A stretch of 64,000 bases of DNA from Selaginella moellendorffii (GCF_000143415.4 NW_003314326.1:495141-559140); one strand, 5' to 3'. Positions 21,443 to 33,940 are shown, counted from the first letter of the stretch. A program made the numbers and translations. The notes: a model not told the origin generated them from the letters alone.

Positions 21443-23830
21443 TGTAGCACACATGGTTTTTACACTTTATCCTATAATGATTTATCATAGAATAATCACG
21501 AAGTGGAATATGAACCCTCTATATGCCACATATCCAAGGATAGTGGAGTCCAACTCAAGTTATAAGGTCTTGAGCCACTGAATAAATAGAGCCAAACTTC
21601 TAATAGAGCCAAGGAGTGAAGGAAGTGGAGCATGGTGTCATGTTTTAAGAAGTTCTATGGGCAAAGCACCATAGTAGCTATGTTCACTCACAAATGTCAA
21701 GGTTTCCAATCTTAATATCAACAATGTCACCAATAAAGCATTACTTTAATACCATTAACATTAGAACAAAGCTAGTAGAAAGTAAGAGTGAATCACCACT
21801 CAAAACTTTTTAGCAACCAAGCTAACCAAAGTCAAAGTTACCTTATTTAGTATCCGAAACTAAATCTTTAACAAATCTCAGTTACAAATAACACATCATC
21901 AAGGAGTGATTCATCATGTCCAAGACTCAATGTAATCCTTAATACGGACTAAATGTAACTAAATGATATCACCAAAGGTAGAGTCGATACACCAATATGG
22001 GGAAACTATATAAGTTTAATGACATGATCCTCCGTAACACCATCTGGTAAAGAAGCCCATTGCTGATAAATTTTCATTGAGTAAAACAAGTGTCAAAAGT
22101 CTTTAATAAAGTCTACAAGCAATTACTACTCACAAATCAATCAACAACCATTTTTTAACTTGCCTTCACAAAACCTAAACATTAAACTCACATTATCAAA
22201 TTATATACTTGCCTAACAAAAAGATAACACCCAAGTACAAGATATAAGAACATGGACAAACACAAACTAAATGACTACTCAAATCCAATCATATAACAAT
22301 AAGCTCACTAATATATCTAGCCAACAGCTATGAGCATGCCTTGAAGAGGCTAGCTATACTTGATCAACATTCAATTGAAACTAAAGTGAAAACTATGAGA
22401 TGTACTCATATGGTACACAACTTCCTCATAGATAAAACTATAGTATGGGTACTAACACCTCAACCTTAAACAATTAAGTTATCCTCAACCAAGATGAAAG
22501 ACCACCAAAACCAAGTCAAAATTAGTAAGAGCTCACTACTTTTATATAGAGTTTTAACAAAATGCAAAATGCAACTTACCACCAAGCACAATACTATAAA
22601 AGAAAAACACAAGGGTCACCTTTCTAGAAAAGTGCAACTGCCATTTTCTTACACTAATTCCAGATTCTATCCAATTTAACTGCCTTATCCCCAAAAAGTT
22701 AACACCCCTTTTAGGCCACATCATACAAACTACCTACTAGGGTCTAAGCTAACCAAAATTAACTTTAACCCTTTCACTAATTTGTATTGACTTACAAAAT
22801 GAAATAATTTTTGGGCAAAATGATCAATAGATCAGCTATTGGAAAAATCTAAAAACATTTATAGAAAATTTTCCTCAGGCTAGGAATATAAATTCTCAAG
22901 ACTTAACCAATTTCTTCATACCAACAACTTCATATATGTTCACCTCAACATAAATTTCCATAACCCAACATTTTGCCTATATTTTTAGCATACAACATCA
23001 ACATCCACAAAATGCAAAATGAATATCCAAAACTTGATTATGAAGACTATATCCTTAGATATCCATATTGCATTAACACTCTTCTTCAATCACCTTCAAA
23101 ATCCAATATAAAGCTAAAACACTAACAAGAAAAATGACATGGAAAATCAAACTTTAAGAAAAGTTCCTCATCACATAATATAACAATGCCACCCCCACTA
23201 GCACAAGTGCTAATAAAGTTAATACTTCAACTTCACACGTTTTCCATCCAACAATCTACTCCAAGTGCTAACAAATAAATCAATAAGCCATAACAAATAA
23301 ATGCTATAACCCTTTTTAACACCTAATAGGCAAATCCCCAAGGACCAAAGTACCAACTCAAGCTTAGCATAATGGATCACCATTAAGAACTAAGTCAAAT
23401 CTACTTCAATGTTATTATTTGCAAGTAGACTAATTTCATATCAACCACTTTGGAGTTGATCATTATCTATCTAAGCAACTTTATAACATATTGCTCATGA
23501 TCACATACATGGAAATCATAATGATTTGATTATCAATTGAGTAATACCATGAGTAAGCCTAAATTATTACTTTAAATGTTTATGTGAGTATTAAATGCCA
23601 ACTTTATTTGATAAAATTCAGCATAAATGCCACACCCCACCAATAGAAATTTACAACACTAAACATCATCAACTTTGTTCACAACATAGACAAGCTCATA
23701 TGACACTCTTTTTGGCCAAACTCAAAACTAATCTTACACCAAACTACTCAAAGAACAATAGCAAGATTCCTCAGAAAAGAATTAAGCATTATAACCCAAG
23801 TCTTTAATAGCAAGCCTAGCTAAAATAGTT
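21443..23830 (-). mobile_element. Inverted, decayed copy of the LARD family
   Basis: It starts (plus strand) tgtagcacacatgg..ttatcctat, the inverse of an LTR 3' end, up to about 21635. It then continues as the inverse of interior sequence corresponding to about 15500-17720 of the young element, ending near the inverse of atagtggtgaaacact. It is strongly enriched in A/T compared with the young copy. LTR and interior are not in the normal order, so it has been internally rearranged. The few open frames (up to 70 codons) are meaningless. Confidence 0.75.
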
Positions 23831-24239
23831 TAGCACTTCACCACTATCCAAATTTATAACATCAATTTTAAATAGGAGTTTTTAAATTTCTTATGGATGC
23901 TAGTTTTTCAAGATAGTTTGTGTTTTCCCACAGAAACTATTCATTGTTAAGTTACTGATTTAAGAGGGAGTCCAAGATGGCAAGTTCTCTACCTCATCCT
24001 TTTACATACTTTGCTTTTCTTGACACAGTAGTCAATAGTAATAAGATGATTGTAAGCAAGTCATAGTTATATGGTACTCTACTAGAGGCATCTAGGATAT
24101 GATCCAAGGATCAACTTTGTCACCTTATCTGACTTGGGACTGAATGAAACCATTATCTGTCAGTCATGATTGGTTTGGATTACTAAATATGTGTTGTCAT
24201 CATATTTCCTGCAAATCCAACTAGAGCACATGTTGTTGA

Positions 24240-24724
24240 CACCTTGGCATAGCACACACAACACATCAATCAGTATTGTGGACAGGACTAGGGATGTTGA
24301 GATTGCATGATTACCACTTCAAGCTTCTTTCTGTGCCTAGCTAAGAGAGGAAGAGGAGCTTGGTAAGAGCATTTGATGGTGAGGAAACTTTGGCTTGTTT
24401 CCAATATGGGACAATCTTTTTGATAAATGAGTAAGAAGAGAAGGGCAAGAAGAATTCATCCCTATATACACACATATGAATACAAAAGTAATGAAAAATA
24501 TTCTATAGTATCTTTTATTTATTCTTAACTTTATACAAGACCTTGATATAAAGTCACGCATGTTGGTTTGCTGACTTTCTTTATGTCAAACCAAGTGACT
24601 TTGATTTTGTATCTAGATCATGGTTTCAAAACCTTGGTCCTAGTCTTTATTACTTATCCGGGAATGTGATAATCATTATCATTATTGATAAAAATGCTCC
24701 TATTATGTCCAAAATAATAGTTTA
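24240..24724 (-). repeat. Inverted copy of AT-rich repeat R1
   Basis: This is the inverse of 11866-12335 with little divergence, ending right before a decayed LTR at 24729. Shared landmarks include aagagcatttgatggtgagg and gactttgattttgtatcta. Confidence 0.65.
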
Positions 24725-24728
24725 GTGT

Positions 24729-26449
24729 ATGTCACGAATGTGACTGTAGGTACCAAAAGTTATCTATCGGCGATATTCTTTCTTTATTGCCACAAAGGTA
24801 GGAGGTCGGTATTGTTGAACCTTTTTTCAATCTCCGCTCAAGCTAATTGAGAAACTAATCTTCGCATGTGCACTTGATCAAATGAGTATAAGGATGGAAT
24901 TTGTAAATTTTATTAGTCAAGCATATTTAACCTGGTTAGAGAAACTCATTCGTTACCTTGCACTTGCTAGTGTTAGGAACCCTTAATATTGGATATGTGA
25001 TAGCTTACTGTGTCCGCCAAAATACTCTCGGTATCATGCCCCTTGTATTGGTTTTGTTTAGTTCCATTAGCTATTTATGGAAAATATCTAGATTTGCTAA
25101 TTTAGCATATCAACAGAATGTAGAGATTGTTCTGAATATAATGGTATTCATTTTATATTAAAATTCCATTCCATATTTAGTAAGTTTTCATTATTCTCAA
25201 AGACTAACTTTTGGTACTAAAGGTGACTAAGGGCGAAAGCCCAAAGCATATTAGTTGGTGGAGTAACTATATCCTTGCATTATACCACTGGTATACTAAA
25301 ATAGCACCAAACTCTATTTGGCTCTATTTTGCATACTAATTCTAGCATTAGAGTGCTAAAACCTCTAAGATTGTTCTAATATCACTCCATACTTTTTTCC
25401 CTTCACTCCTTAAGTTGTATATTTGGAAATTGTTCCATACTTCACTTCTTTCAATCCTTAACTCTATACTTAAGAGTTTGACTCTATTCCTTCATTTAGT
25501 GGCCTAAGGCCCTTAAACTCAAGTTTTATTCCATTGTCCTTGGACATATGGCATGTGGCATATGGCATGTGACACATGGCATATGGCACATGGCATGTGA
25601 TACATGGTATATAAAGGGTTTAGATTCTAGTTCATGGTTATCCCATAGTAAATCACTCTAGAATAAAGGGTGAAAACCATATGTGCTACATTTGGTATCA
25701 AAGGATGAGTCTTAGTGAGTACTATCTATTGAGATTAGGTAGCTAATGTCGTTATATATGCAAAGATGAAAATAATGATCTGAGTGGATACACGTTTTGG
25801 TGCAAAAACTTCACATTCATTCCTTAGGTATAGATTTTAGTTACCTTTTGTACCATATTATGTGAGTTTGTGCTTGAACTCATAAAATGGATTGAGATGT
25901 TTTGTTTGCATGAGTTTGCGCTTGGGCTCGTGAGTGAGGCACATTAGTAACTCAAGGTTACACTTGAGTTGACAAGATTAATATTAGCTTATCAATGGTT
26001 TATAAATTGTTCCATGTACCGTGGGTGAAAGTAAACCTCCTTGGGTTTGTTATGAGTGGCAAATAGGCTAATCTATAGCTATTTAGCACAACATTAGTAG
26101 ATCCTTCCTAGGCACGATTATAAGTGGATTAATCAAGAAGTTTGTGTTTGCACTACCTACAGTCCAATCCAAGAAAAGTTTATGAAATAGTGTGGCAATG
26201 ATTACTTGAATAAATAGACTAATCCCTATAGTGAAATTTAGTCAAGTTACGTTCAAAAAAAGAGTTATCAAGGACAAAGTATCAAATATGTAAATCATTT
26301 CTCTTCTTCGAGAAATGATTTGCAACAAAGTGTGACTCATTGCTCATATTCATATCATACAATCAAGAGTCCCTATCTTAATGCATGTTGGAAATGATGG
26401 TCTTACAAGTGGTGAATTGTGGGAATAGCAATAGAAAAATTATTAGTTT
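24729..26449 (+). mobile_element. Decayed LTR and adjoining interior of the LARD family
   Basis: An LTR relative runs from tgtcacgaatgtgac (24729) to atgtgctaca (25690), followed by a mutated primer binding site (tttggtatcaaagg). Interior sequence matching 14757-15500 continues to about 26449. There a different LTR element (26450-28433) interrupts it. G-boxes of the young LTR are here catatg/catgtg/cacatg. Confidence 0.75.
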
Positions 26450-26636
26450 TGTGAGTGCTTAGAATATAGGAATAGGTATATTAATTAGGGTTTAAGCCCT
26501 TATTTATATACAAGAATGGATGGATCAAATTCAGTCCCAAATGGATAGTCCATATACTATAGTACTATAATTAGTGTATTACCTAGCTTGGGTAATACAT
26601 ATATATATATATATATATGTATTTATAAACCTTACA
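26450..26636 (-). repeat. 3' LTR (minus-strand sense) of the small LTR element
   Basis: TG..CA ends. It contains an (at) microsatellite at about 26599-26618 that the partner LTR lacks, which accounts for the length difference. Confidence 0.65.
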
Positions 26637-28265
26637 CCATCCTCCCCTCTGGAAGATAAAAGGGTGATGATAATAAGTCAAGTGGAACATCTAGAGCTTT
26701 TGCTGAGCGATTATAAACTACCACAAAAATCTGAAGCTTCCACAAAATCACCAATAAAGTTCCTGATAACCATGACTGAAATAAAATCTAAAGCCATAGT
26801 ATAAACATTAGCTAACTATGGAATCTTGATAAACTAGTTGCAACTCTGTATGTAGCTCCTAAATGTTCAAACCAACTATCTAACCATAACTTTGAACCAG
26901 GGAGGTCAGACTCACTTCATTCGTCCTCCACATTCTCTTTATCCCCTCCTCGAAAGAAAAAAAGTTTTGAAGCACTGGCTTCATTCGGACTTGCATTGGC
27001 TTCATTTGGACTTGTTGCGCTCGTCCTCATTACGCCATCTATATTCGGCCTTACTCCACTATCACATTTGTTTGGCCTCACTACGTCGGGGCCAGATGTT
27101 CCATTCAGATTTATTATACTCGTCCTCACTCCACAATCTATGTCATTCGTCCTCACTCCACAATTTATATCATTCGTCCTCGCTCCATTACTGTATTTAC
27201 TCATCCTCACTCCATTATCAGGGCCGGACTCCCATCCATCTCCTCTACCCTCTCCTTCGAAAAAAAAAAAGTTTGAAGAGTCCTCAGCAGCAACAATAAA
27301 GTAAAGGCTCTCAGTGGCACTCACAAGTGGGGACATGCATTCAACTTAAAACTCTAGCCAAAGTGACTCAACCCTTGGAACAAAGGAATACTCAACACTA
27401 GAATTGATTAAAGACTCTGCCAACGAAACAAAAGCAAAATTCTCAACTTCATAGATACACTTAACATCCATATTAGTATGAGGAGGACAGAAAACACTCA
27501 ACTCAACACTAGATTGAGAATGAGAATCATGAGAGTCATAAATGATCGATGTGCCAAAAGAAAAAACACTACAGATGAGGAAGAAATACTAAGAATATGA
27601 GAAGGTGGCTTATGCCAAGAATAAGAAAAAGTTGGGAAAGAGTAAAAAGGAAAGAAAAAGGATTAGATGGCAAATTGAAATATTGATACTTACCATGTGA
27701 AATCTCCACTTCATCTCCAAATCATCATCACACTCTAAAATCTACTCGAGCTTGTACACATCATTTTCCCATAAACTTGATCTTCGAACATTCTCTAAGA
27801 ATTGGACTACATCATCTATAACTTGCCAATCAATATCATGAGCACACTCCACATTAACAAAAGATGGCAAAACACCAAGAACAGGACAAGCCATGTAATC
27901 ATGTCTCACAAAAGTTGGAAACGGAAACACACCAAAGATAGGCACAACACCAATATGATCACACCTCACAACACCAAAAGTTTGATCTAACAGAGCAGCA
28001 TTAGCAACCTCAAATGACATACTCTTTGATCGATAACGACGTGGTATGGTAGAAGAAGATAATGCAATGAAGATCAGAAGAAAAAGCAAATCTAAGCACA
28101 ACAATAGCTAGAATTTTAAATCTTGCAAAAAGCTAATACAAATCTAGATCTTAAAGAGAATAAAGAAATAAGAATAAAAAAGCACAATCCTGAACACTAA
28201 AGCAAAGCATTGCCAAAAAACTTTGCTTTTCATGCATAAATTGCAATGTGCCTCACCTCCACCAA

Positions 28266-28433
28266 TGTGAATGCTCAGGATATAGGAATAGGTATATTAA
28301 TTGGGGTTTAAGCCCTTGCTTATATACAAGAATGGATGCAATCCCAAATGGACGATCCATATGCCATAGTACTATAATTAGTGTATTACCTAACTAGGGT
28401 AATAAATGTATTTATGTATTTACAAACCTTATA
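28266..28433 (-). repeat. 5' LTR (minus-strand sense) of the small LTR element
   Basis: It matches 26450-26636 apart from the microsatellite and scattered substitutions. The divergence indicates an older insertion than the LARD at 13599. Confidence 0.65.
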
Positions 28434-28439
28434 GTTTTA

Positions 28440-29790
28440 CATTTTAAAACTATATTTAAAATAATTTCTGGTAACAGTTTTGAAATGGGGCTCCTAGTGA
28501 TAGAAGGTCTTCAAAGCTGGGTGCGTAGTGAAATCATGTGCTGAGTCATATAAGGTTGCACTTGCTGCAGCAGTAAAGGTCCATTTCAACAAATGCTTGC
28601 ATCAAAACCCCCTATTTGCGGAAAGTAGTTCACACAAAGTAGTAAAGCTTTGTATGGGAAGCAAAGCTTTAAAGGCAAATGGTCAAAACCGGAAAGTCAG
28701 GGATTTAGAAAGCAATCAAGAAGGGCAAGATGAGCAACACTAAGTCTCATCAATCATCCACACTGCAGAACTCTAAGCACACATTCAAATCATAATGCAG
28801 TGTGAGCAACTGAAAGTGAGGATGGATTTCACAGTACTGGAAATGGAAGGGTGTATGTAGTCTTTCAAATGGAATGGTTCCATCAATATGTCATAGCACT
28901 ACATGGATGACATAAAAATCTCATAGTGCTTGACAACTTGGCTGGGGAACATTCTCAACAGTATCTATATGTCAGGAAAGAGAGGGCTTTTGATACAAGC
29001 CTAATATCATCTCCTCATGACGACAATTGACTAAGGGAACCAAAGCTTTGCTCTTGTACCTGGTTACAAATCCTGATGTGAAAGAGGAGCAATCAGGAAT
29101 GCCAATAGCCATCTAAGAAAGGTTTAAAGACATTATGCTGGACCACCAGCAAGAGTTTTCGAACACAAAATCAGATGGAGCACCAGTAATGGTAGGTCTG
29201 CCATATCATTTCAATGCAAAAGAGCTGGGTGAGCTAAAGTCTCAACTTGAGGATTAGGAATATATTCAACCAATTAAATCTCCTTATAAAGCACTAGTGT
29301 TGTTTGTGAAAAAGAAAGATGATAGAATAAGCACACTAAAAAGAACAAATACCCTCTAGCATGGATAGAGGATGAAGTATTTCTCATATTGATTTGTGAT
29401 CTGGTTATCATCAAATACAAATTGTAGAAGGGGATGTAGAGAAGACAACTTATTAAACACACTATAGGAAATTCTTAATGATGCCTTTTGAAGCCATTTC
29501 TCCACACTAATAAGTTTACCTACCATGACTTTGTGGTGGTCTATATTGATGACATATTAGTGTATAGTGAAACACTAGATCAACATATGGAGCATCTAAT
29601 GAAGCTCTGAGAACACAAGCTATATGCAAAGGGTAGTAAATATAGGTTTACTAGCCGATAAACCAAATTCCTTGAACATGTGGTGGGCAAAGAAGGATTG
29701 AAGGTGGACTAAGAGAAAGTGCATGCAGTTAAAGAATGGGAAAGGCCCACTAATGTGCATGCATTCCTAGGACTATGCTCTGCTACATTT
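28440..29790 (+). mobile_element. Decayed Ty3/gypsy gag-pol remnant
   Basis: Interrupted coding phrases in gypsy order are visible. A basic Gln-rich segment (28528-28743) is followed by FKDIMLDH near 29127 and an RT start (EYIQPIKSPYKALVLFVKKKDD, around 29260-29330). The RT catalytic box VVVYIDDILVYSE lies near 29531-29570. Then come KFLEHVVGKEGLKVD and VHAFLGLCS to about 29780. Many stops and frameshifts are present, and no LTRs can be assigned. Confidence 0.75.
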
Positions 29791-29984
29791 TTTATTTAGG
29801 AAGTTATGTAATGGATAGAGACCAAAGATAGATGTGAAGATAGATGTGTGATTCTGGAATGGGTGGTGTCATCTTGAGATCTGGACTGTGGTATTGTTGC
29901 TGGAAACAAGAATGGTAAATCATTGCGGCTCTTTGTTAGATAATAGTATTACTATAGAATCTAAAAGCAGTTTAGGGTTTGGAC

Positions 29985-32015
29985 ATTAGGGCGGCTGGAG
30001 CGAAGATTGGTGTCTTTCAGAGAAGCTCAGCTGGAATAGCGCAAGGGTTAAGGTCCTGGATTTGTTCGACAATGAGACAGCTGGTACCATCATTGATGCA
30101 TTGCCCCAGCTTACAGAGTCAACCCGATTGGACTATTTCCTCCCTGCCGATGCTGCGACCAAATCTGATCTACTGTCACTCGGTATGTCAATTTATGTTG
30201 ATCCAGCATTAGCGCTTGTTCTGCAGTTAGCAGGAAAAGGGGCAGAGTAGATCCATTTGGGGAGGTGAAGGCTCAAGCTTCTGCGCTGATGGTTGGTCCC
30301 AACCGCATTCGGCCGGAATCCCGACCGCTGCCGAACGCGGTCAGACAGCTATGTTCGGTGATTCCGTTTGGCAAAAAAAATGGCAATCGCGCTCGCAGGG
30401 GCTAGATTTCCGATGCTGCTGCGGCTATCGCCATCGCCACTGCATCTCCACCACTTTGCTGTTCTCCTACTGCTATGGAGCGATCCATCCATCCACAAAT
30501 GCCCAGCCCAGCAAGCCTACATCAAATCCGACCAAGAGGGCTATAGCCTATAGGAGCTGCATGCGTACCGAGCTATACAAGGGTGACACTCTCCAGTCAG
30601 TCGGCCTCTGCTTTCGATTGAGTGTGGAGCAGCTTGCTGAGGCCTCGCAAATCGCCCAGTCCGCGACACTTGAAATTTTTGCCCTAAAATGGAAATTAGG
30701 ATTCTAGTGATTTCAGAGATTTGATTCAAGCAATTCTAGCAATTCTGGCACAATTGGCTGAGAATGTCCGGCGCCAGCAGATCTATCTGGGTATTGATGC
30801 TCCCGAGCTTTTCTTCTATCATCTCTTGATAAGATGTCTCCAAAGACAATGCCAGTGCCAAGGTTAGTCCCGACCATTCCGAATGCTAACTGGCTGATCA
30901 GACATGACCTCATTTTCATACATGGGACGGAAGACTACGGTGGACATACTGAAGTTTTTCCAAGCTGTGGAGAAGGGTCCTAGCGTGTACAGCACGAACC
31001 GGAATCTTGATATTCGGTTCATGACTGGGACCACTGGGGCTGCGTTGCAGCCCCAGCTGGTTACCTATATGTCAGCAAGCAAAGAAAAGCTACTGGTGCG
31101 TATATCAACACCCGAGTGTTCATGGGAGGTCCATCTTACAATTTATGGTGTGCGCTCATTCTAGCCTATGCTCGTGATGAAGAGGCTCTCAACGTGCTGA
31201 AATGTGTCGACTACGACAGGCCAGACAGTCTGCTCCAATTTCTCAAAGAGGGAAAGAAGCTGTAAAAGGTTTACCTTAGAGCCTCTATATTCGACGATGG
31301 CAACTCGCTAGATGACAAAGATATCAGATCAGATTTGCTGCTCGATCTTTTGTGGAGTCGCTTGCTCAGGTGTGCGTCGTCGTCTTCTGTGCATTCATAC
31401 AAAGCAAGCTGCGCAAAGAGCTTATAAAGGAGACTGCTCCGCCTCAATTCAGCGTTTGCGGAGGGTATACGGTAAGTGCCTGTTTTGGAAAACTGATTCA
31501 CCGAGCTGTTTTGCTAGAGAAAGGAACTAGTTGCCTGCATTGGCATGTACCTCGAAACTACGGAGGTGTACACTCCTACAGAGACAGATACTTGGGTGGT
31601 TAAGGACCTCATGTTACTCAAGTCTTCATGTCTTTCGGTCAGCTGTCCAGCCATCTCAAGGATATCAATTCCGCACTTCGGGTGCTCAAGAGCAATCACT
31701 ACTCAAAGAAGCCGGCCGAGGACGTCTGTCCAGAGTGCAAGTTTGCTGAAACCTGCAGGGAGGATAAGTGGATAAGCTGTACTTACTGTAACGTCTGGTT
31801 TCACTGGCTCTGCACCACTGCTACTGAGGAAACTTGCGAGTTGTGGTTGTGTGATAACTGCCGTGCTCCTGGTAAGTATCAAACCTGTCTCTTGCTAACT
31901 TACACGCCTTCGCCTTCTGACGCCTCATTTTGCAGATGATGATCCCGATGTGGAATTGCCTCCACCAGTTTCGGATGCTGGTCGAAGGCGTGGAACATTT
32001 CAGAGGACACATTAA
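29985..32015 (+). pseudogene. Decayed multi-exon gene with C-terminal PHD finger
   Basis: The GC content rises here to gene level. The clearest part is a PHD zinc finger in 31628-31870: C-x2-C, then C..C, H-x2-C, C-x2-C in the order CPECKFAETC, SCTYCNVWFHWLC and LWLCDNC. It is spliced by a normal 63-bp intron (about 31872-31935) to a last exon ending at TAA 32013. Upstream, plausible pieces lie in differing frames: LFDNETAGTIIDALPQL near 30065, a TVDILKFFQAVEKGP piece near 30940, NLWCALILAYARDEEALNVLK near 31150, and SIFDDGNSLDDKDIRSDLLL near 31290. A stop separates 31352-31603 from the PHD frame. PHD fingers read histone H3 tails. I do not recognise the N-terminal family. Too many frame changes remain for it to be intact unless unusual splicing repairs them. 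Confidence 0.55.
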
Positions 32016-32904
32016 TCTCTTTCTAGTCGGAGCTTCTTCCTTCTGTGCAAATGAGTTTAAATGTGCAAATCGGGGTCTGATTTGGCTACAACAACCTCAA
32101 ACGTTACGTTATTTCCGTACTTAAAAGTAGTGATGTAATTGCCATTAAATAAAATCATCAGTAAAATAACAAAGCTCGAGGTGTCTTGTAAGGTATGGTC
32201 GCATTCTCTTCCTTGGTATGAAGAATTGCGGTATGAATGCATGGCCTGTTCACTGTAGTGCCAGGTGATCCAAGATATGGTCATTTTTTGGTTCGGTGCA
32301 GAAGCATGGCCAGTTATTACTTTTGAATTTTATAGCTGTTGGTGGAGATGGCGGTGGAAATGGCTGATGAAGAGCTGAGATGAAGAAGGGGAGATGGTGC
32401 CATCGATTGGGGCGCTTTGAAGCAGACTCTCAGGAGCAGACGCCCAGGAGATGTTGAGGCATCGACGTTTTCTCCTTCAAGGTCACAGCTCACAAGCACT
32501 GCTCCCAAGAGCTCCTCGTCATCACGTTGCTCGATCCTCTCATGCAAGACTTGAGGGCATGGCCTAGAGAGAGTGAGAAGAGGACTGTTGACACAAAGAA
32601 GCAATTCCCTGCACAAAACAACAAACATCCAGGTAGCAGCATTGACCTCGACTTGCTGTCGACACTAACCTTCTACGCCATCCCCTCTTTCCAGAAAGCA
32701 AATATTGTTACGGTGTCAATCCGTAAGAAGTACGGACAGACACCAGTACGCCAAAGACGCATCATTTTTGGTTGTACATTGACCAAAAATCTCATGAATA
32801 AAGATTCACACACAACAAGCAATAGCGAGATACATCATTAGGCGCATTAGGATGAGGAGATTGCTAGCTCAGGTAGTTAGGGTTGTAGTTGCAAACTAAG
32901 GAAT
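32016..32904. other. Intergenic sequence with a possible 3' UTR; no clear gene
   Basis: An aataaaat motif at about 32146 could serve as polyadenylation signal for the PHD gene. A minus frame of 103 codons (32317-32628) has a plausible composition (HERIEQRDDEELLGAVLVS) but no known motif. Confidence 0.3.
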
Positions 32905-33776
32905 GCTTCCTACGGAGATGGCAGTGCCACCTCTGCCCCCTCCTCTTCCTCCTCTTCCTCTTCATCCTCCAGCACCACCTCCAGTAGGACTGTCATAGGA
33001 GATTTGGCTCCGCTTAAACTCACAGCTTCCGAATTCTCAATTTGAAAGAGGAAAGTATTACCTCAATGAGCGTGGCAAATAATGGCGAATGATATTGAAC
33101 CATCCTGCTGCTGCACAAATTGATCACGACCGATGGGCTGCACTGAATAGGAAGGCTTTAGGGAAATTTTTCGAAGCTTTGGATGCATGCGACCTGTGCA
33201 ATGTTTCTAGATGTACAAAAGCTTGTGAAATCTGGAGCACACTGAAAGCAACCTATGAGCAACAAACTTTATCATATTGGGTTTATCTTCGCCGCAAACA
33301 CTTCACGATGGCAATGTCTGAGACTGACCACCTCCCACATTGCTGCCGTTAAGGAGATCCTCGACGAATTGATGGCTGTTGAGGCACAGACGGAAGAAGA
33401 AGAAGAGTGCGAATATCTCCTTTCGACTCTCCCTTCATCTTTTGACACGGAGATCTAGTCTCTTCAACCATCAATTCCTGGAGGAAAATCTCTTTTGTAC
33501 ATCTGGAAACATTGCGCAGGTTGTGTGCATCCAAAGCTTGGAAAAATTTCCCTAAAGCCTTCCTATTCAATGCAGCCCAGCAGCAGGGTCTGGTTCAATA
33601 TCATTCGCCCAGTCCATGTTCATCAAGGTAATACTTGATTTTCCTCTTCCAAATTGAGAATTCGGAAGCTGTGAGTTTAGACAGTCACTACTGGATCAAA
33701 GGAAGGCGGTGCTGGAGGACGAAGAGGAAGAGGAGGGGGCGGAGGTGGCGCTGCCATCTCCGTAGGAGGCACCCAC
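32905..33776. repeat. Fold-back inverted repeat built from copia-type gag sequence
   Basis: The left arm (about 32905-33221) is matched by the inverse of the right arm (about 33498-33776), with only small indels. The matching order is the cctacggagatggcag end, a Glu-codon-rich tcctcttcc tract, cacagcttccgaattctc, gaatgatattgaacca, gaaggctttagggaaattttt and tgtttctagatgtacaaaa. The spacer is about 275 bp. A transcript across it would form a long hairpin. No terminal target duplication was found. Confidence 0.75.
33089..33460 (+). mobile_element. Copia-type gag (UBN2-like) fragment inside the fold-back
   Basis: One frame gives DRWAALNRKALGKFFEALD, KACEIWSTLKATYEQQTL, WVYLRRKHFTMAMSE. After a one-base shift it reads HIAAVKEILDELMA and ECEYLLSTLPSSFDTEI, then a stop. 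This is the usual order of copia gag (the W..L..T and LP..F segments). Only gag is present, with no protease, integrase or RT. Confidence 0.7.
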
Positions 33777-33789
33777 AAATATGCCACCT

Positions 33790-33940
33790 CCACGTACTTT
33801 TATTCCACGTAGTTTCCATGCCCCTCCACACACTGCAAGCAACTGAGATGCTCCGCATCGAGCATGGCATCCACGGCTCCTCTCAAGCCCGGCAGCACAA
33901 CTGTAGCCCCAAGCTTGAATAGGCACGCCACTCCCTCCTG
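33790..33940 (-). pseudogene. Truncated copy of the unrecognised minus-strand gene
   Basis: The minus-strand peptide FKLGATVVLPGLRGAVDA followed by CLQCVEGHGN parallels FKLGDADVPPGLREAVDA and CLRCVEGGAL at 35440-35580. It is one exon-sized fragment of a duplicate, next to the fold-back. Its frame runs on upstream into unrelated sequence to 34063. Confidence 0.55.

Larger units (their letters stand above)
26450..28433 (-). mobile_element. Small non-autonomous LTR element, about 2 kb
   Basis: Two direct repeats, 26450-26636 (187 bp) and 28266-28433 (168 bp), begin tgtgagtgctt/tgtgaatgctc and end aaaccttaca/aaaccttata. A purine-rich tract (read on the minus strand, agaggggaggatgg) adjoins the left repeat. 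That places the element on the minus strand with its 5' LTR at the right. Flanks share agttt or gttt, a probable target duplication. The about 1.6-kb interior has only two frames of 120-139 codons (27742-28104 and 26917-27336, minus). The second is built on a short internal repeat of VRTNDIDCG type. No gag-pol motif is visible, so it is non-autonomous. An (at)n run sits in the left LTR. Confidence 0.65.
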
